Origin: a bacterium
Lineage (GTDB): Bacteria > Nitrospinota_A > UBA7883 > JACRGQ01
DNA length: 24,184 bases
Assembly (NCBI GenBank): GCA_021815535.1
Contig: JAKAGL010000005.1
Location: 1-24,184 of the forward strand
Direction of reading: 5' to 3'
The position numbers were made by a program, and so were the translations under genes. The notes beneath the pieces are model-generated. The model was not told the origin of the DNA, did not search any database, and saw only the letters and a program-made list of their open reading frames with translations. Positions 6,720 through 13,353 of this stretch are shown piece after piece. The first letter of the stretch is position 1; the number at the start of each line of letters is the position of its first letter.

Positions 6720-8399
6720 CTAGAATTCCTTAAAATCGTCGTCGTCGAACGGGATGACCTCTTCGGCCTTCACCGACTTCGGTCCTTTCGATGCCGGCGC
6801 GGGCGCGGGCGCCGCTTTGCGCGGAGCGGGAAGCCCTTTTGGTTTCGCAACCGCCTTTGCCGCAGGCTTTACCGCCGGTTTCGGGACGTCCTTCCGGGCG
6901 GGAGCCGCCGCCGGGGCGTGCGTGCCGTGCACGCCGCCGAATATCACCGCCGCGAGCTGCTGTACATTCCCGTTCAATAGCTCCGCCTGTGCCGAAAGCT
7001 CTTCGCTGGCGCTGGCGGCCTCTTCCGCGTTCGCCGCGTTGGCCTGCGTCACGCTGTCCATCTGCGTCACGGCCTTGTTGATCTGCTCAACCCCCTGCGC
7101 CTGCTCAACCGACGCCGCCGCGACTTCCGCCGCAAGATCCCCGGCCTTTTTGATGCCTGTCGCGATCTCATCCAGCGACTTCGCCACCTGAACCGTTATC
7201 TCGTTGCCGCTGTCGGCCTTCGCCACCGCGTTCTGGATCAACTGCGCAATGTCCTTGCTTGCGGTTCCCGCGCGCTGCGCCAGATTCCGCACTTCTTCGG
7301 CGACCACCGCAAAACCCTTGCCGTGTTCACCGGCCCGTGCCGCTTCCACCGCCGCATTCAAGGCCAGCAGATTGGTCTGGAACGCGATCTCCTCGATCAC
7401 CTTGATGATCTTCGCGATGTCATCGGACGCCTTTTTGATGTCCCCCATAGCCGTCACCAGCTCTTTCATCTGGCCGGAGCCTTTGTCGACGCCGCGCTTC
7501 GTCTCGCTCATCAGGTTGTTCACCGCGTTGCTGTTATCCGCGTTATGCTTCGTCATGGACGATATCTCTTCCAGGGACGACGAGGTTTCTTCTATGCTCG
7601 CCGCCTGTTCGCTTGCCCCTTCGGCCATCTGCTGGCTCGTCTCGCTCAGTTGTCCGCTGGCGGAGGTAACCTGATCGGCCCCTTCCGTCAGCCCTTCCAT
7701 CACAACACCGATGCTCTTGGATACCGCCCGGAGGATGATGAACGCCAACGCCATGCCCGAAAGAATACCGATGACCGAAACGATCATAACCAGCCAGAGG
7801 GTGGATGCGAGGGCTTTTTCGGATTCATCTTCCGCATCTTTGATTTGCCCTTTGTAACGTTCGATCAGCCCGGCGAGATCCCCTTCCATATCGCTGACCA
7901 GTTTTTTGCCGGTGTCCTGGGAAAGACCTATCGCGCGGATCAGGTCTTTACGCTTTTCCAAACTGGCGCTGCCATCGGCGATCTCCACCGTTCCATAGGT
8001 TTTTGAAAGCTCGATGATCTGCCGGGCGTTCGCTTCGTACGCGGCCCACTTAACGTCATAGTCGCGGAGCATTTTTTTGGCTTCTTCGCTCAACACCGCA
8101 TCGAGCTTCTTCTCAGCGGCTTTCATCTCTTCAGCGTCTTTATTGAACGAGGCTTCCCAATCCCCCTTTTTCTCCGCATAGCGCCCCATGATGATGTTTT
8201 TTTCCGCGCGGACGCATTGCATTGCATTTTCATAGATTTCCGTTGTCATCGCCAACTTTTGCGAAAGACCGGCGACTGTGTCTACATTTTTGTTGATGAA
8301 ATACAGTCGATTAACGCCCAACGCGGCTATGACAAGGGAAACAGCGATCAACACAACGAAAACAACCGACATCTTCATGGAAAGACTGAGATTTTTCAT
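6720..8399 (-). CDS. Methyl-accepting chemotaxis protein
   Basis: A 559-residue chemoreceptor. Membrane helix 1 covers about residues 11-30 and a helical periplasmic sensor of four-helix-bundle type about 32-198. Membrane helix 2 covers about 200-224. A short HAMP-like linker leads into the long cytoplasmic coiled coil. The signalling tip that contacts CheA and CheW is clear (EEIAFQTNLLALNAAVEAAR from 336, then AGEHGKGFAVVAEEVRNLAQ). Glu/Gln-rich methylation-type helices flank it (for example EGASEQAASIEETSSSLEE). Residues 490-559 are a Pro/Ala/Lys-rich flexible tail ending EEVIPFDDDDFKEF; there is no NWETF-type CheR/CheB tether. The ligand cannot be read from sequence. The ATG at 8399 has a weak AAGGGAG about 13 bases upstream. 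No other che genes are nearby, so it is an orphan receptor with its own likely promoter. Confidence 0.95.
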   Translation of the reverse strand: MKNLSLSMKMSVVFVVLIAVSLVIAALGVNRLYFINKNVDTVAGLSQKLAMTTEIYENAMQCVRAEKNIIMGRYAEKKGDWEASFNKDAEEMKAAEKKLDAVLSEEAKKMLRDYDVKWAAYEANARQIIELSKTYGTVEIADGSASLEKRKDLIRAIGLSQDTGKKLVSDMEGDLAGLIERYKGQIKDAEDESEKALASTLWLVMIVSVIGILSGMALAFIILRAVSKSIGVVMEGLTEGADQVTSASGQLSETSQQMAEGASEQAASIEETSSSLEEISSMTKHNADNSNAVNNLMSETKRGVDKGSGQMKELVTAMGDIKKASDDIAKIIKVIEEIAFQTNLLALNAAVEAARAGEHGKGFAVVAEEVRNLAQRAGTASKDIAQLIQNAVAKADSGNEITVQVAKSLDEIATGIKKAGDLAAEVAAASVEQAQGVEQINKAVTQMDSVTQANAANAEEAASASEELSAQAELLNGNVQQLAAVIFGGVHGTHAPAAAPARKDVPKPAVKPAAKAVAKPKGLPAPRKAAPAPAPASKGPKSVKAEEVIPFDDDDFKEF

Positions 8400-8466
8400 A
8401 CCCTAACCTAACTCCCTTGAAAGAAGACGGAACATGAGAACATCATCCCCAACCTATCTGTCACAA

Positions 8467-8472
8467 ATTATA
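8467..8472 (-). promoter_or_regulatory. Candidate -10 box for the chemoreceptor gene
   Basis: A perfect TATAAT on the minus strand, in an AT-rich stretch 68 bases upstream of the chemoreceptor ATG. No good -35 hexamer is present at 17 bases (ATGCTT is the nearest). The 140-base gap between folP and the chemoreceptor gene and the orphan nature of the receptor support independent transcription. I see no convincing sigma-28 flagellar-type promoter. Confidence 0.4.
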
Positions 8473-8539
8473 CATAAAAATTGAGAAAAAAGCATTGAAA
8501 TCGGTTTGATTATCCTGATTTAAAGTATGCGGCAACAAC

Positions 8540-9373
8540 TTACCTGCCCCCCTTGATCTCCAAAAGAACATTAAGGGCCTGCCGGTGGGCCGCCACATCG
8601 TGCACCCTCACTATGGACGCTCCTTTCAACACTCCCCAAAGGTTTGCCGCCAGAGTGCCGGGAAGCCGGTCATCCACCGCCGCGCCGGTAATGAGACCGA
8701 TAAATGATTTGCGCGACGCGCCGAGCAACGCCGGATAACCGAGCGATGCGATGCGCGAAAAACCGGCCAGCAACGCCACATTGTGGGCGGCGGTTTTGCC
8801 AAAGCCGATGCCGGGATCGACGATGATCTTCGTAACCCCCCGCTGTTCCAGCGCGGCGCACCGCGCGGCAAGCCAGGCGCAGACCTCTGGCACCACATCC
8901 TTATAACGCGGACCCTTTTGCATCGTGCGCGGATCGCCGCGCATATGCATCACCACCACCGGCGCCTTGCGCCGCGCCGCAACCTCCGCCATCGCGGGAT
9001 CCCTGAAACCGCAAATGTCGTTGATAAGGTCAGCGCCAGCCGCCAGCGCCGCCTCCGCAACCGCCGCTTTGGTGGTATCTATGGAGACCGGAATGGAGCT
9101 TTTTTTCCGCAACGCCTCGATCACCGGAATAACGCGGCGCAACTCTTCTTTTTCAGGGACGGGGCGCGCGCCGGGGCGGGACGATTCGCCGCCGATATCG
9201 ATGATATCCGCCCCTTCGGCGATCATCTGCAATGCCCGCCTTACCGCGGCAGATTTGCGGGAGTATTTACCCCCGTCGGAAAAACTGTCCGGGGTGGCAT
9301 TGAGCGCCCCCATGATGAGCGGGTGACGGGGAGAAAGCTTTTTTCCACCGATGGTAAATGATCTTGGTTTCAT
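8540..9373 (-). CDS. folP: Dihydropteroate synthase
   Basis: A 277-residue enzyme joining p-aminobenzoate to dihydropterin pyrophosphate in folate synthesis; it is the sulfonamide target. Hallmarks are MGALNATPDSFSDGG (21-35), IDIGGESSRPGA (58-69), SIDTTKA, LINDICGF, VMHMRGDP, DPGIGFGK, LLGASRKSFIG and the closing RVHDV. Length is normal. The TIM barrel looks intact, and NATPDSF (usually NVTPDSF) is a conservative change. The ATG at 9373 is the first start after an in-frame TGA three codons upstream; it is preceded by a run of seven A and no Shine-Dalgarno sequence, which is unusual for this window. The common neighbours ftsH and glmM are absent; upstream lie the CDGSH genes on the same strand. 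Confidence 0.95.
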   Translation of the reverse strand: MKPRSFTIGGKKLSPRHPLIMGALNATPDSFSDGGKYSRKSAAVRRALQMIAEGADIIDIGGESSRPGARPVPEKEELRRVIPVIEALRKKSSIPVSIDTTKAAVAEAALAAGADLINDICGFRDPAMAEVAARRKAPVVVMHMRGDPRTMQKGPRYKDVVPEVCAWLAARCAALEQRGVTKIIVDPGIGFGKTAAHNVALLAGFSRIASLGYPALLGASRKSFIGLITGAAVDDRLPGTLAANLWGVLKGASIVRVHDVAAHRQALNVLLEIKGGR

Positions 9374-9421
9374 TTTTTTTCAGCGCCAAAGCATTTATCC
9401 TGCGGGCGCTCCCTTTGGGGG

Positions 9422-9439
9422 AATACTTACTTGGCCCCG
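9422..9439. repeat. Conserved element downstream of CDGSH copy 1
   Basis: AATACTTACTTGGCCCCG matches 16 of 18 bases with 9786-9803 downstream of CDGSH copy 2, at nearly the same distance from the stop codon (31 versus 33 bases). It is either a remnant of the duplication or a retained functional 3' element. Confidence 0.7.
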
Positions 9440-9470
9440 TCGCCGCCGCGCGTTTGGCAGGAATTACACG

Positions 9471-9722
9471 TTACAGCTTTGTATGCGTACCGTCGCAGAA
9501 TGGAGGGGTTTTGGTGTGCTTGCAGCCACACCACGACAACGTGCCGTCTTCCTCCACGTCCACGCGCATCGCCACGCCCGGCTGGCCGTGATACTCGGTC
9601 CCCTTGTGCGAGGCATCACAAAACGGCTGGGTCTTTGACAGTCCGCATCCGCACCATATGTAAGTGCCTGCTTCGGTTTCCTGCACGTAGGGACCTTTTT
9701 GGGCTATCTTCGGTTCCGGCAT
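9471..9722 (-). CDS. CDGSH iron-sulfur protein, copy 1 (double motif)
   Basis: An 83-residue protein with two CDGSH iron-sulfur motifs: CGCGLSKTQPFCDASH (about 24-39) and CGCKHTKTPPFCDGTH (about 65-80). Each should bind a [2Fe-2S] cluster through three Cys and one His, as in mitoNEET/Miner2-type proteins. Roles in redox, iron or sulfur handling are reported for the family, but none can be assigned here. The first motif reads CDASH in place of CDGSH, which keeps the ligands. The ATG at 9722 has an excellent ribosome site (AAAGGAGGT, six bases before). It is a tandem paralogue of the next gene upstream, with the same MPEPK start and the same HTKL end. There is no membrane anchor, so it is probably soluble. 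Confidence 0.9.
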   Translation of the reverse strand: MPEPKIAQKGPYVQETEAGTYIWCGCGLSKTQPFCDASHKGTEYHGQPGVAMRVDVEEDGTLSWCGCKHTKTPPFCDGTHTKL

Positions 9723-9785
9723 GACTTACCTCCTTTGTTTAGTTGGCACTACAGAATCTAACCTGCAGTTCTACCCGTCGGGAAC

Positions 9786-9803
9786 AATACTCGCTTGGCC
9801 CCG
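9786..9803. repeat. Conserved element downstream of CDGSH copy 2
   Basis: AATACTCGCTTGGCCCCG, the partner of the element at 9422-9439. Here its end is part of a perfect 16-base palindrome; in the other copy the palindrome is broken after the CCCCG. Confidence 0.7.
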
Positions 9804-9810
9804 GGGCCAA
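9795..9810. repeat. Perfect 16-base palindrome between the CDGSH genes
   Basis: TTGGCCCCGGGGCCAA is fully self-complementary and lies 26 bases beyond the stop of CDGSH copy 2. As RNA it could form only a tight stem with a strained loop, and no T-run follows, so it is a weak terminator candidate. A dimeric protein-binding site or a 3'-end stabiliser is also possible. Confidence 0.6.
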
Positions 9811-9836
9811 TAACAAACTGGGATCTTTTGCGCCCG

Positions 9837-10073
9837 TTACAGTTTTGTGTGTGCGCCGTCGCAATACGGCTGGCTCTTGGTATGCTTACAGCCGCACCAC
9901 GGGAGATTCCCGGCTTCTTTCACGTTGACTTTCAGGGGAACAAAGCTTGTCCCCGCGTGCGAGCCGTCGCAAAACGGCTGTTTTTTCGACTGGCCGCAGG
10001 CGCACCAGTGGTACGTTCCTATCTCGGCGTACTGTACGTACGGTCCTATCTTGGCTACTTTCGGTTCAGGCAT
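9837..10073 (-). CDS. CDGSH iron-sulfur protein, copy 2 (double motif)
   Basis: A 78-residue paralogue of the downstream CDGSH protein with two complete motifs: CACGQSKKQPFCDGSH and CGCKHTKSQPYCDGAH, each with three Cys and one His for a [2Fe-2S] cluster. I chose the ATG at 10073 over the TTG at 10079 because GGAGGT (10079-10084) sits five bases before the ATG and overlaps the TTG. The protein then begins MPEPKVAK, matching the other copy. It is first of the two on the transcript, 114 bases from copy 1. It diverges from the radical SAM gene, which also needs an iron-sulfur cluster; a functional link is only a guess. Confidence 0.9.
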   Translation of the reverse strand: MPEPKVAKIGPYVQYAEIGTYHWCACGQSKKQPFCDGSHAGTSFVPLKVNVKEAGNLPWCGCKHTKSQPYCDGAHTKL

Positions 10074-10078
10074 GGGCA

Positions 10079-10084
10079 ACCTCC
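10079..10084 (-). promoter_or_regulatory. Ribosome-binding site of CDGSH copy 2
   Basis: GGAGGT, five bases before the ATG at 10073. It overlaps the alternative TTG at 10079 and therefore rules that start out. Confidence 0.7.
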
Positions 10085-10111
10085 GCTATGGTTAAAGAAA
10101 CACTATGGTCA

Positions 10112-10125
10112 TTACGATACCGTAA
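10112..10125. promoter_or_regulatory. Possible operator: inverted repeat in the CDGSH / radical SAM divergent region
   Basis: TTACG and CGTAA flank ATAC, giving a 14-base inverted repeat just downstream of a TATAAT on the minus strand. Its position at the start of the predicted CDGSH transcript fits a repressor site. The arms are short and no second copy was seen, so this is tentative. Confidence 0.25.
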
Positions 10126-10133
10126 ACATGCCC

Positions 10134-10139
10134 ATTATA
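10134..10139 (-). promoter_or_regulatory. Candidate -10 box for the CDGSH genes
   Basis: A perfect TATAAT on the minus strand 61 bases before the ATG of CDGSH copy 2. No recognisable -35 hexamer lies at 16-18 bases, so either an activator helps or the match is chance. Confidence 0.35.
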
Positions 10140-10183
10140 CCCAAAAGCGCCGCGCCGTACCCTTTGTTATACTGGATACCGCT

Positions 10184-11308
10184 ATGAACTACTCCAAGCT
10201 CTACAACTTCGCAGTGGAAAGCTATGCGAAGCTCCCCTACCATTTCGGCGGCGGACGGGCCTTCCGGCCCCTGTCGCTGTTTGTGGAACTGACCTACCGC
10301 TGCAACTTCCGGTGCAACATGTGCCAGTTCCTCAACATTCTGGACGACCCGCGCCTGAATGAAAAAAAAGGGGAAGAGCTGGCCACGGAGGAGATCAACC
10401 GGGTGGTGGATCAAATAAGCGGATTGGGGCTTATCGTTTTCACCGGCGGCGAGCCGCTGTTGCGCAAGGACATCATGGAACTGGTGCGCCATGCGGCCCA
10501 GCGGCACAAGGTCTACATCGTGACCAACGGCATCCTGCTGAAGGAAGAGGTGGCGGACGAATTCGTCCGGCTTGGCTGCGGCACGCTCTTTTCCCGCGGG
10601 ATGGCGTCGGTCGGCATTTCGCTGGAAGCGCTGGGACCGCGCCATGACGAGATCGTGCAGGTTCCCGGTTCGTTCGAGAAGATCATGCGGCAGGTGCGCC
10701 ACTTTGTGGCGGCCAAAAAGAAGGCGGGAAAAACATTTCCGCTTATCTGGGTGAAATGCGTTATCACCTCGCACAACGTGGCGATGCTGGACGCCATGTA
10801 CGCCCTCGCCGAAGAAACAGGAGTGGACATGTTCAATCCGATCACCTATTACGGCATTCCGGACACCGACCGGCTGGCAATGACCGCCGAGATCGCGCCG
10901 GACGCCGCCCCCACCCCCGCGGACAATTTCGATGTGACGGAGCTGCGGCGGCAGATCGAGAAAATGCGGCGGCGGGAAAAGGCATCGCGGGTGCAGTTGC
11001 GCATCACGCCGCCGGGCCTCACCGACGGCGATGTGATGGCCGTCTATGAGGGGCGGCTGGATATGGAAAACAAGGCATGCTATACGCCGTGGAGTTCGGC
11101 GGCGCTTTCCGCCTACGGCGACGTTTTCCCGTGCAGCAACTACACGGTGGGCAACGTCCGGCAGACGCCGTTCATGGAACTCTGGAACAATGAAAAGATG
11201 GCCGGTTTCCGGCGCGAACTGAAAAAACGGAAGATTTTCAAAAGCTGCGCCGCCTGCTGCAGTATGGTCTACGAAGGCCGGCCGAGCAGCTACCCGCCCA
11301 TCGGTTAA
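10184..11308 (+). CDS. Radical SAM protein with SPASM-like C-terminal domain
   Basis: A 374-residue radical SAM enzyme. The [4Fe-4S] motif CxxxCxxC is at C40, C44 and C47 (YRCNFRCNMC), followed by FTGGEPLLRKD, which binds SAM. The C-terminal part has SPASM-like auxiliary-cluster residues: C299, C317 (GDVFPC), GNVRQTPFMELWN and C355, C358, C359. Such proteins modify peptides or cofactors (PqqE and anaerobic sulfatase-maturase types) or heads of lipid-like molecules; the substrate is not evident and no small precursor-peptide gene was found beside it. The ATG at 10184 is chosen because the longer frame upstream runs antisense through the CDGSH gene and reads as shadow sequence. Ribosome site is weak (GGAT). 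It is a single gene, closed by a strong hairpin terminator. Confidence 0.9.
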   Translation: MNYSKLYNFAVESYAKLPYHFGGGRAFRPLSLFVELTYRCNFRCNMCQFLNILDDPRLNEKKGEELATEEINRVVDQISGLGLIVFTGGEPLLRKDIMELVRHAAQRHKVYIVTNGILLKEEVADEFVRLGCGTLFSRGMASVGISLEALGPRHDEIVQVPGSFEKIMRQVRHFVAAKKKAGKTFPLIWVKCVITSHNVAMLDAMYALAEETGVDMFNPITYYGIPDTDRLAMTAEIAPDAAPTPADNFDVTELRRQIEKMRRREKASRVQLRITPPGLTDGDVMAVYEGRLDMENKACYTPWSSAALSAYGDVFPCSNYTVGNVRQTPFMELWNNEKMAGFRRELKKRKIFKSCAACCSMVYEGRPSSYPPIG

Positions 11309-11319
11309 GCGGGGGGATG

Positions 11320-11358
11320 CCCGGCCTTCGGCGGGGGTGCGCCGAAGACCGGGTTCTT
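11320..11358 (+). terminator. Hairpin terminator after the radical SAM gene
   Basis: CCCGG, one mismatch and CTTCGGCG pair with CGCCGAAG and CCGGG around the loop GGGGTG, giving 13 GC-rich base pairs. TTCTT follows. It starts 12 bases after the radical SAM stop. On the minus strand the hairpin is followed by a C-run, so it is a terminator mainly for the plus strand, although it also lies beyond the end of the dcw-linked DUF484 gene. Confidence 0.75.
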
Positions 11359-11383
11359 GAATAAAAAGCAGTGAGCCGGTTCG

Positions 11384-12022
11384 TTAATTCTGTTCCACGG
11401 GGGTAAGGCACGCTTTATCGAGGGCATGCCGCAACTTCAAATTCACCATTGCCAGGGCGGTTATCTGTGCGAGACGCCGCAGATAATCGGTCGCGTTCCC
11501 TTCGCTGTAACGGACGGGATCGTTACTGCCGAGGTTCAGGCTGCCGATAACGGCGTTGCCGTATACCAGCGGAATAAGAGCCTCAGAGAGTATCCGCCTC
11601 AATTCCCGGATGCCGAAGAAATGGACGCTGCCGTGCTCCAGCCGTCCGCGCAGCAGGGGGGCCATCTGCGCGAACATGCCGTCAAGCTGATCCTGCTCCA
11701 TAAAAAACAGCCGGTCCGCGGCCGGTGACGGAAGGTGCTCCATGGGGGGTGGAAGCAGGTTCCGGTAGCCGTTTTCCAGGCAATAGGTGGCCACGGTCAA
11801 TCCGAACGATTCCCGCAAGGTGTCGGTGGTTTTCGCGGCCAGCGTCTCCAGGTCTTCGCAACGCACGGCGGCCTCGCCAACCTCATCTATCTTCTGCTGT
11901 ATCTCGGTGTTGCGCTTGCTGGTCTGCACCAGTTGCTTGAGGTTGTTGCGGAGGATCATGATATCGCTCCGCAGGCCGCTATTGCTTATCTTGCTCGCCA
12001 TCATCAACGTTTTTTTGTCCAT
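11384..12022 (-). CDS. DUF484/GAF-like protein downstream of ftsZ
   Basis: A 212-residue protein: an N-terminal helical, probably coiled-coil segment (about residues 15-60), then a GAF-like domain. Its final part (ALIPLVYGNAVIGSLNLGS, then DPVRYSEGNATDYLRRLAQI) resembles DUF484 proteins. In gammaproteobacteria these usually sit beside xerC or dapF and have no firm function. GAF domains bind small ligands or mediate dimerisation. There is no enzymatic output domain. The ATG at 12022 follows AAAGGGGG at good spacing and lies 15 bases after the ftsZ stop, so it is very probably the last gene of the dcw transcript. A link to cell division is suggested only by position. Confidence 0.7.
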   Translation of the reverse strand: MDKKTLMMASKISNSGLRSDIMILRNNLKQLVQTSKRNTEIQQKIDEVGEAAVRCEDLETLAAKTTDTLRESFGLTVATYCLENGYRNLLPPPMEHLPSPAADRLFFMEQDQLDGMFAQMAPLLRGRLEHGSVHFFGIRELRRILSEALIPLVYGNAVIGSLNLGSNDPVRYSEGNATDYLRRLAQITALAMVNLKLRHALDKACLTPVEQN

Positions 12023-12037
12023 CGCGCCCCCTTTCGG

Positions 12038-13297
12038 TCAATCGGCCTGGCGGTAACGGATAAACGCCGGTATGTCGAGTTCATCGGCGAATTCCGCGAG
12101 GTCGAGCGATACCAGCGGTTTGTTTCCTTTCACCGTCTTGTTGCCGCTGAAGGGGATGTTGCTGATCGGCTGGCGCCCGGCGGCGGAAGCAAATGGGGTA
12201 GCGGCCTGCGCCGGGGCTGAGGCCGCCTGCGCCGATACCTGCTGCGGAGAGACCATCATCCCTTCCATCTTCGTGGATGGCGTTTCGCGCGTGGCGGCGC
12301 CGTGGTTGAAGCCGGTGGCGATAACGGTGACATACACCTCGTCTTTCAGGTTCTCGTCGATGACCGCGCCGAAGATCACGTTGGCGTCCATGTGGGCGCC
12401 CTTCTGGATCTCCATGGCGGCGTCATTTACGTCGAACAGGGTCAGGTTCTCGCCGCCGGTAACGTTGATCAGGATGCCGCGCGCCCCTTCGATAGAGGTG
12501 TCTTCCAGCAGCGGCGAACTGATCGCCTTTTGCGCCGCTTCGCGTGCGCGGTTCTCGCCGGAACCGATGCCGGTGCCCATAAGGGCCTGGCCCATTTCGC
12601 TCATGATGGTCTGCACGTCGGCGAAGTCCACATTGACAAGGCCCGGCACGGTGATGATCTCGGAGATCCCCCGCACCGCGTTGCACAGCACCATATCCGC
12701 GGTCGTGAACGCCTCTTTCAGCGTGGTCTTCTTGTCCACCACGCCCAGCAACCGCTGGTTCGGGATGGTGATGAGGGTATCGACCGTCCGTTTAAGCTCT
12801 TCAAGGCCCGATTCCGCCTGTTTGCCGCGCTTCTGCCCTTCAAAAATGAACGGCTTGGTGACCACGCCCACAGTGAGGATGCCCAGCTTCCGGGCAATAT
12901 CGGCGATGACCGGCGCGGCCCCGGTGCCGGTGCCGCCGCCCATGCCGGCGGTGACAAACACCATGTCCGCCCCTTCCAGCATCGCACGGATGCCGTCGGC
13001 GTCTTCCATTGCCGCCTTGCGGCCGACTTCGGGATTCGCCCCGGCGCCCAGACCGCGGGTCAGTTGCCCGCCGATCTGCATCTTCACCGGCACCCGCGAT
13101 TTGCCCAGCGCCTGGGAATCGGTGTTGCATATTATGAATTCGACGCCGGAGATGGTTTGGCTCATCATCGCGCTCACGGCGTTGCACCCGCCGCCGCCGA
13201 CGCCGATCACCTTGATCCGCGCGTTGCTATGGGTACTATCGGAAAACTTGAACGATGGCTGTGAACTCCCGTCCTGCTTCTCAAACTCGAAACTCAT
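12038..13297 (-). CDS. ftsZ: Cell division protein FtsZ
   Basis: A 419-residue tubulin-like GTPase that polymerises into the Z ring at mid-cell. The GTP-binding parts are VGGGGCNAV (33-41) and the tubulin signature GMGGGTGTGAAPV (118-130). The T7-loop region has NVDFADVQTIM. A variable Ala/Gln/Pro-rich linker (about 345-385) leads to the conserved C-terminal tail DELDIPAFIRYRQAD, which binds FtsA and other partners. The ATG at 13297 follows GGGGGTAA eight bases upstream. A 56-base AT-rich gap separates it from ftsA, the largest gap in the cluster, and it could carry an internal signal, though I see no clear promoter. Length and motifs are complete. Confidence 0.98.
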   Translation of the reverse strand: MSFEFEKQDGSSQPSFKFSDSTHSNARIKVIGVGGGGCNAVSAMMSQTISGVEFIICNTDSQALGKSRVPVKMQIGGQLTRGLGAGANPEVGRKAAMEDADGIRAMLEGADMVFVTAGMGGGTGTGAAPVIADIARKLGILTVGVVTKPFIFEGQKRGKQAESGLEELKRTVDTLITIPNQRLLGVVDKKTTLKEAFTTADMVLCNAVRGISEIITVPGLVNVDFADVQTIMSEMGQALMGTGIGSGENRAREAAQKAISSPLLEDTSIEGARGILINVTGGENLTLFDVNDAAMEIQKGAHMDANVIFGAVIDENLKDEVYVTVIATGFNHGAATRETPSTKMEGMMVSPQQVSAQAASAPAQAATPFASAAGRQPISNIPFSGNKTVKGNKPLVSLDLAEFADELDIPAFIRYRQAD

Positions 13298-13353
13298 GAC
13301 TAGTTACCCCCAAAAAAAATGTTAAACGTTTGCCCCCGTTACTTACACGATCC

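Noticed and set aside
8485..8530. Sigma-28 (flagellar) promoter for the chemoreceptor gene
   Set aside because: A TAAA and a CCGATTT occur on the minus strand, but their spacing and flanking bases do not fit the FliA consensus.
9947..10183. Longer N-terminus for the radical SAM protein
   Set aside because: The extra 79 codons are antisense to CDGSH copy 2, whose motifs and ribosome site are clear; conserved sequence begins at MNYSKLYNF.
13298..13353. Internal promoter or terminator between ftsA and ftsZ
   Set aside because: The spacer is AT-rich with an eight-base A/T run and AAACGTTT, but it has no stem of useful size and no paired promoter hexamers.
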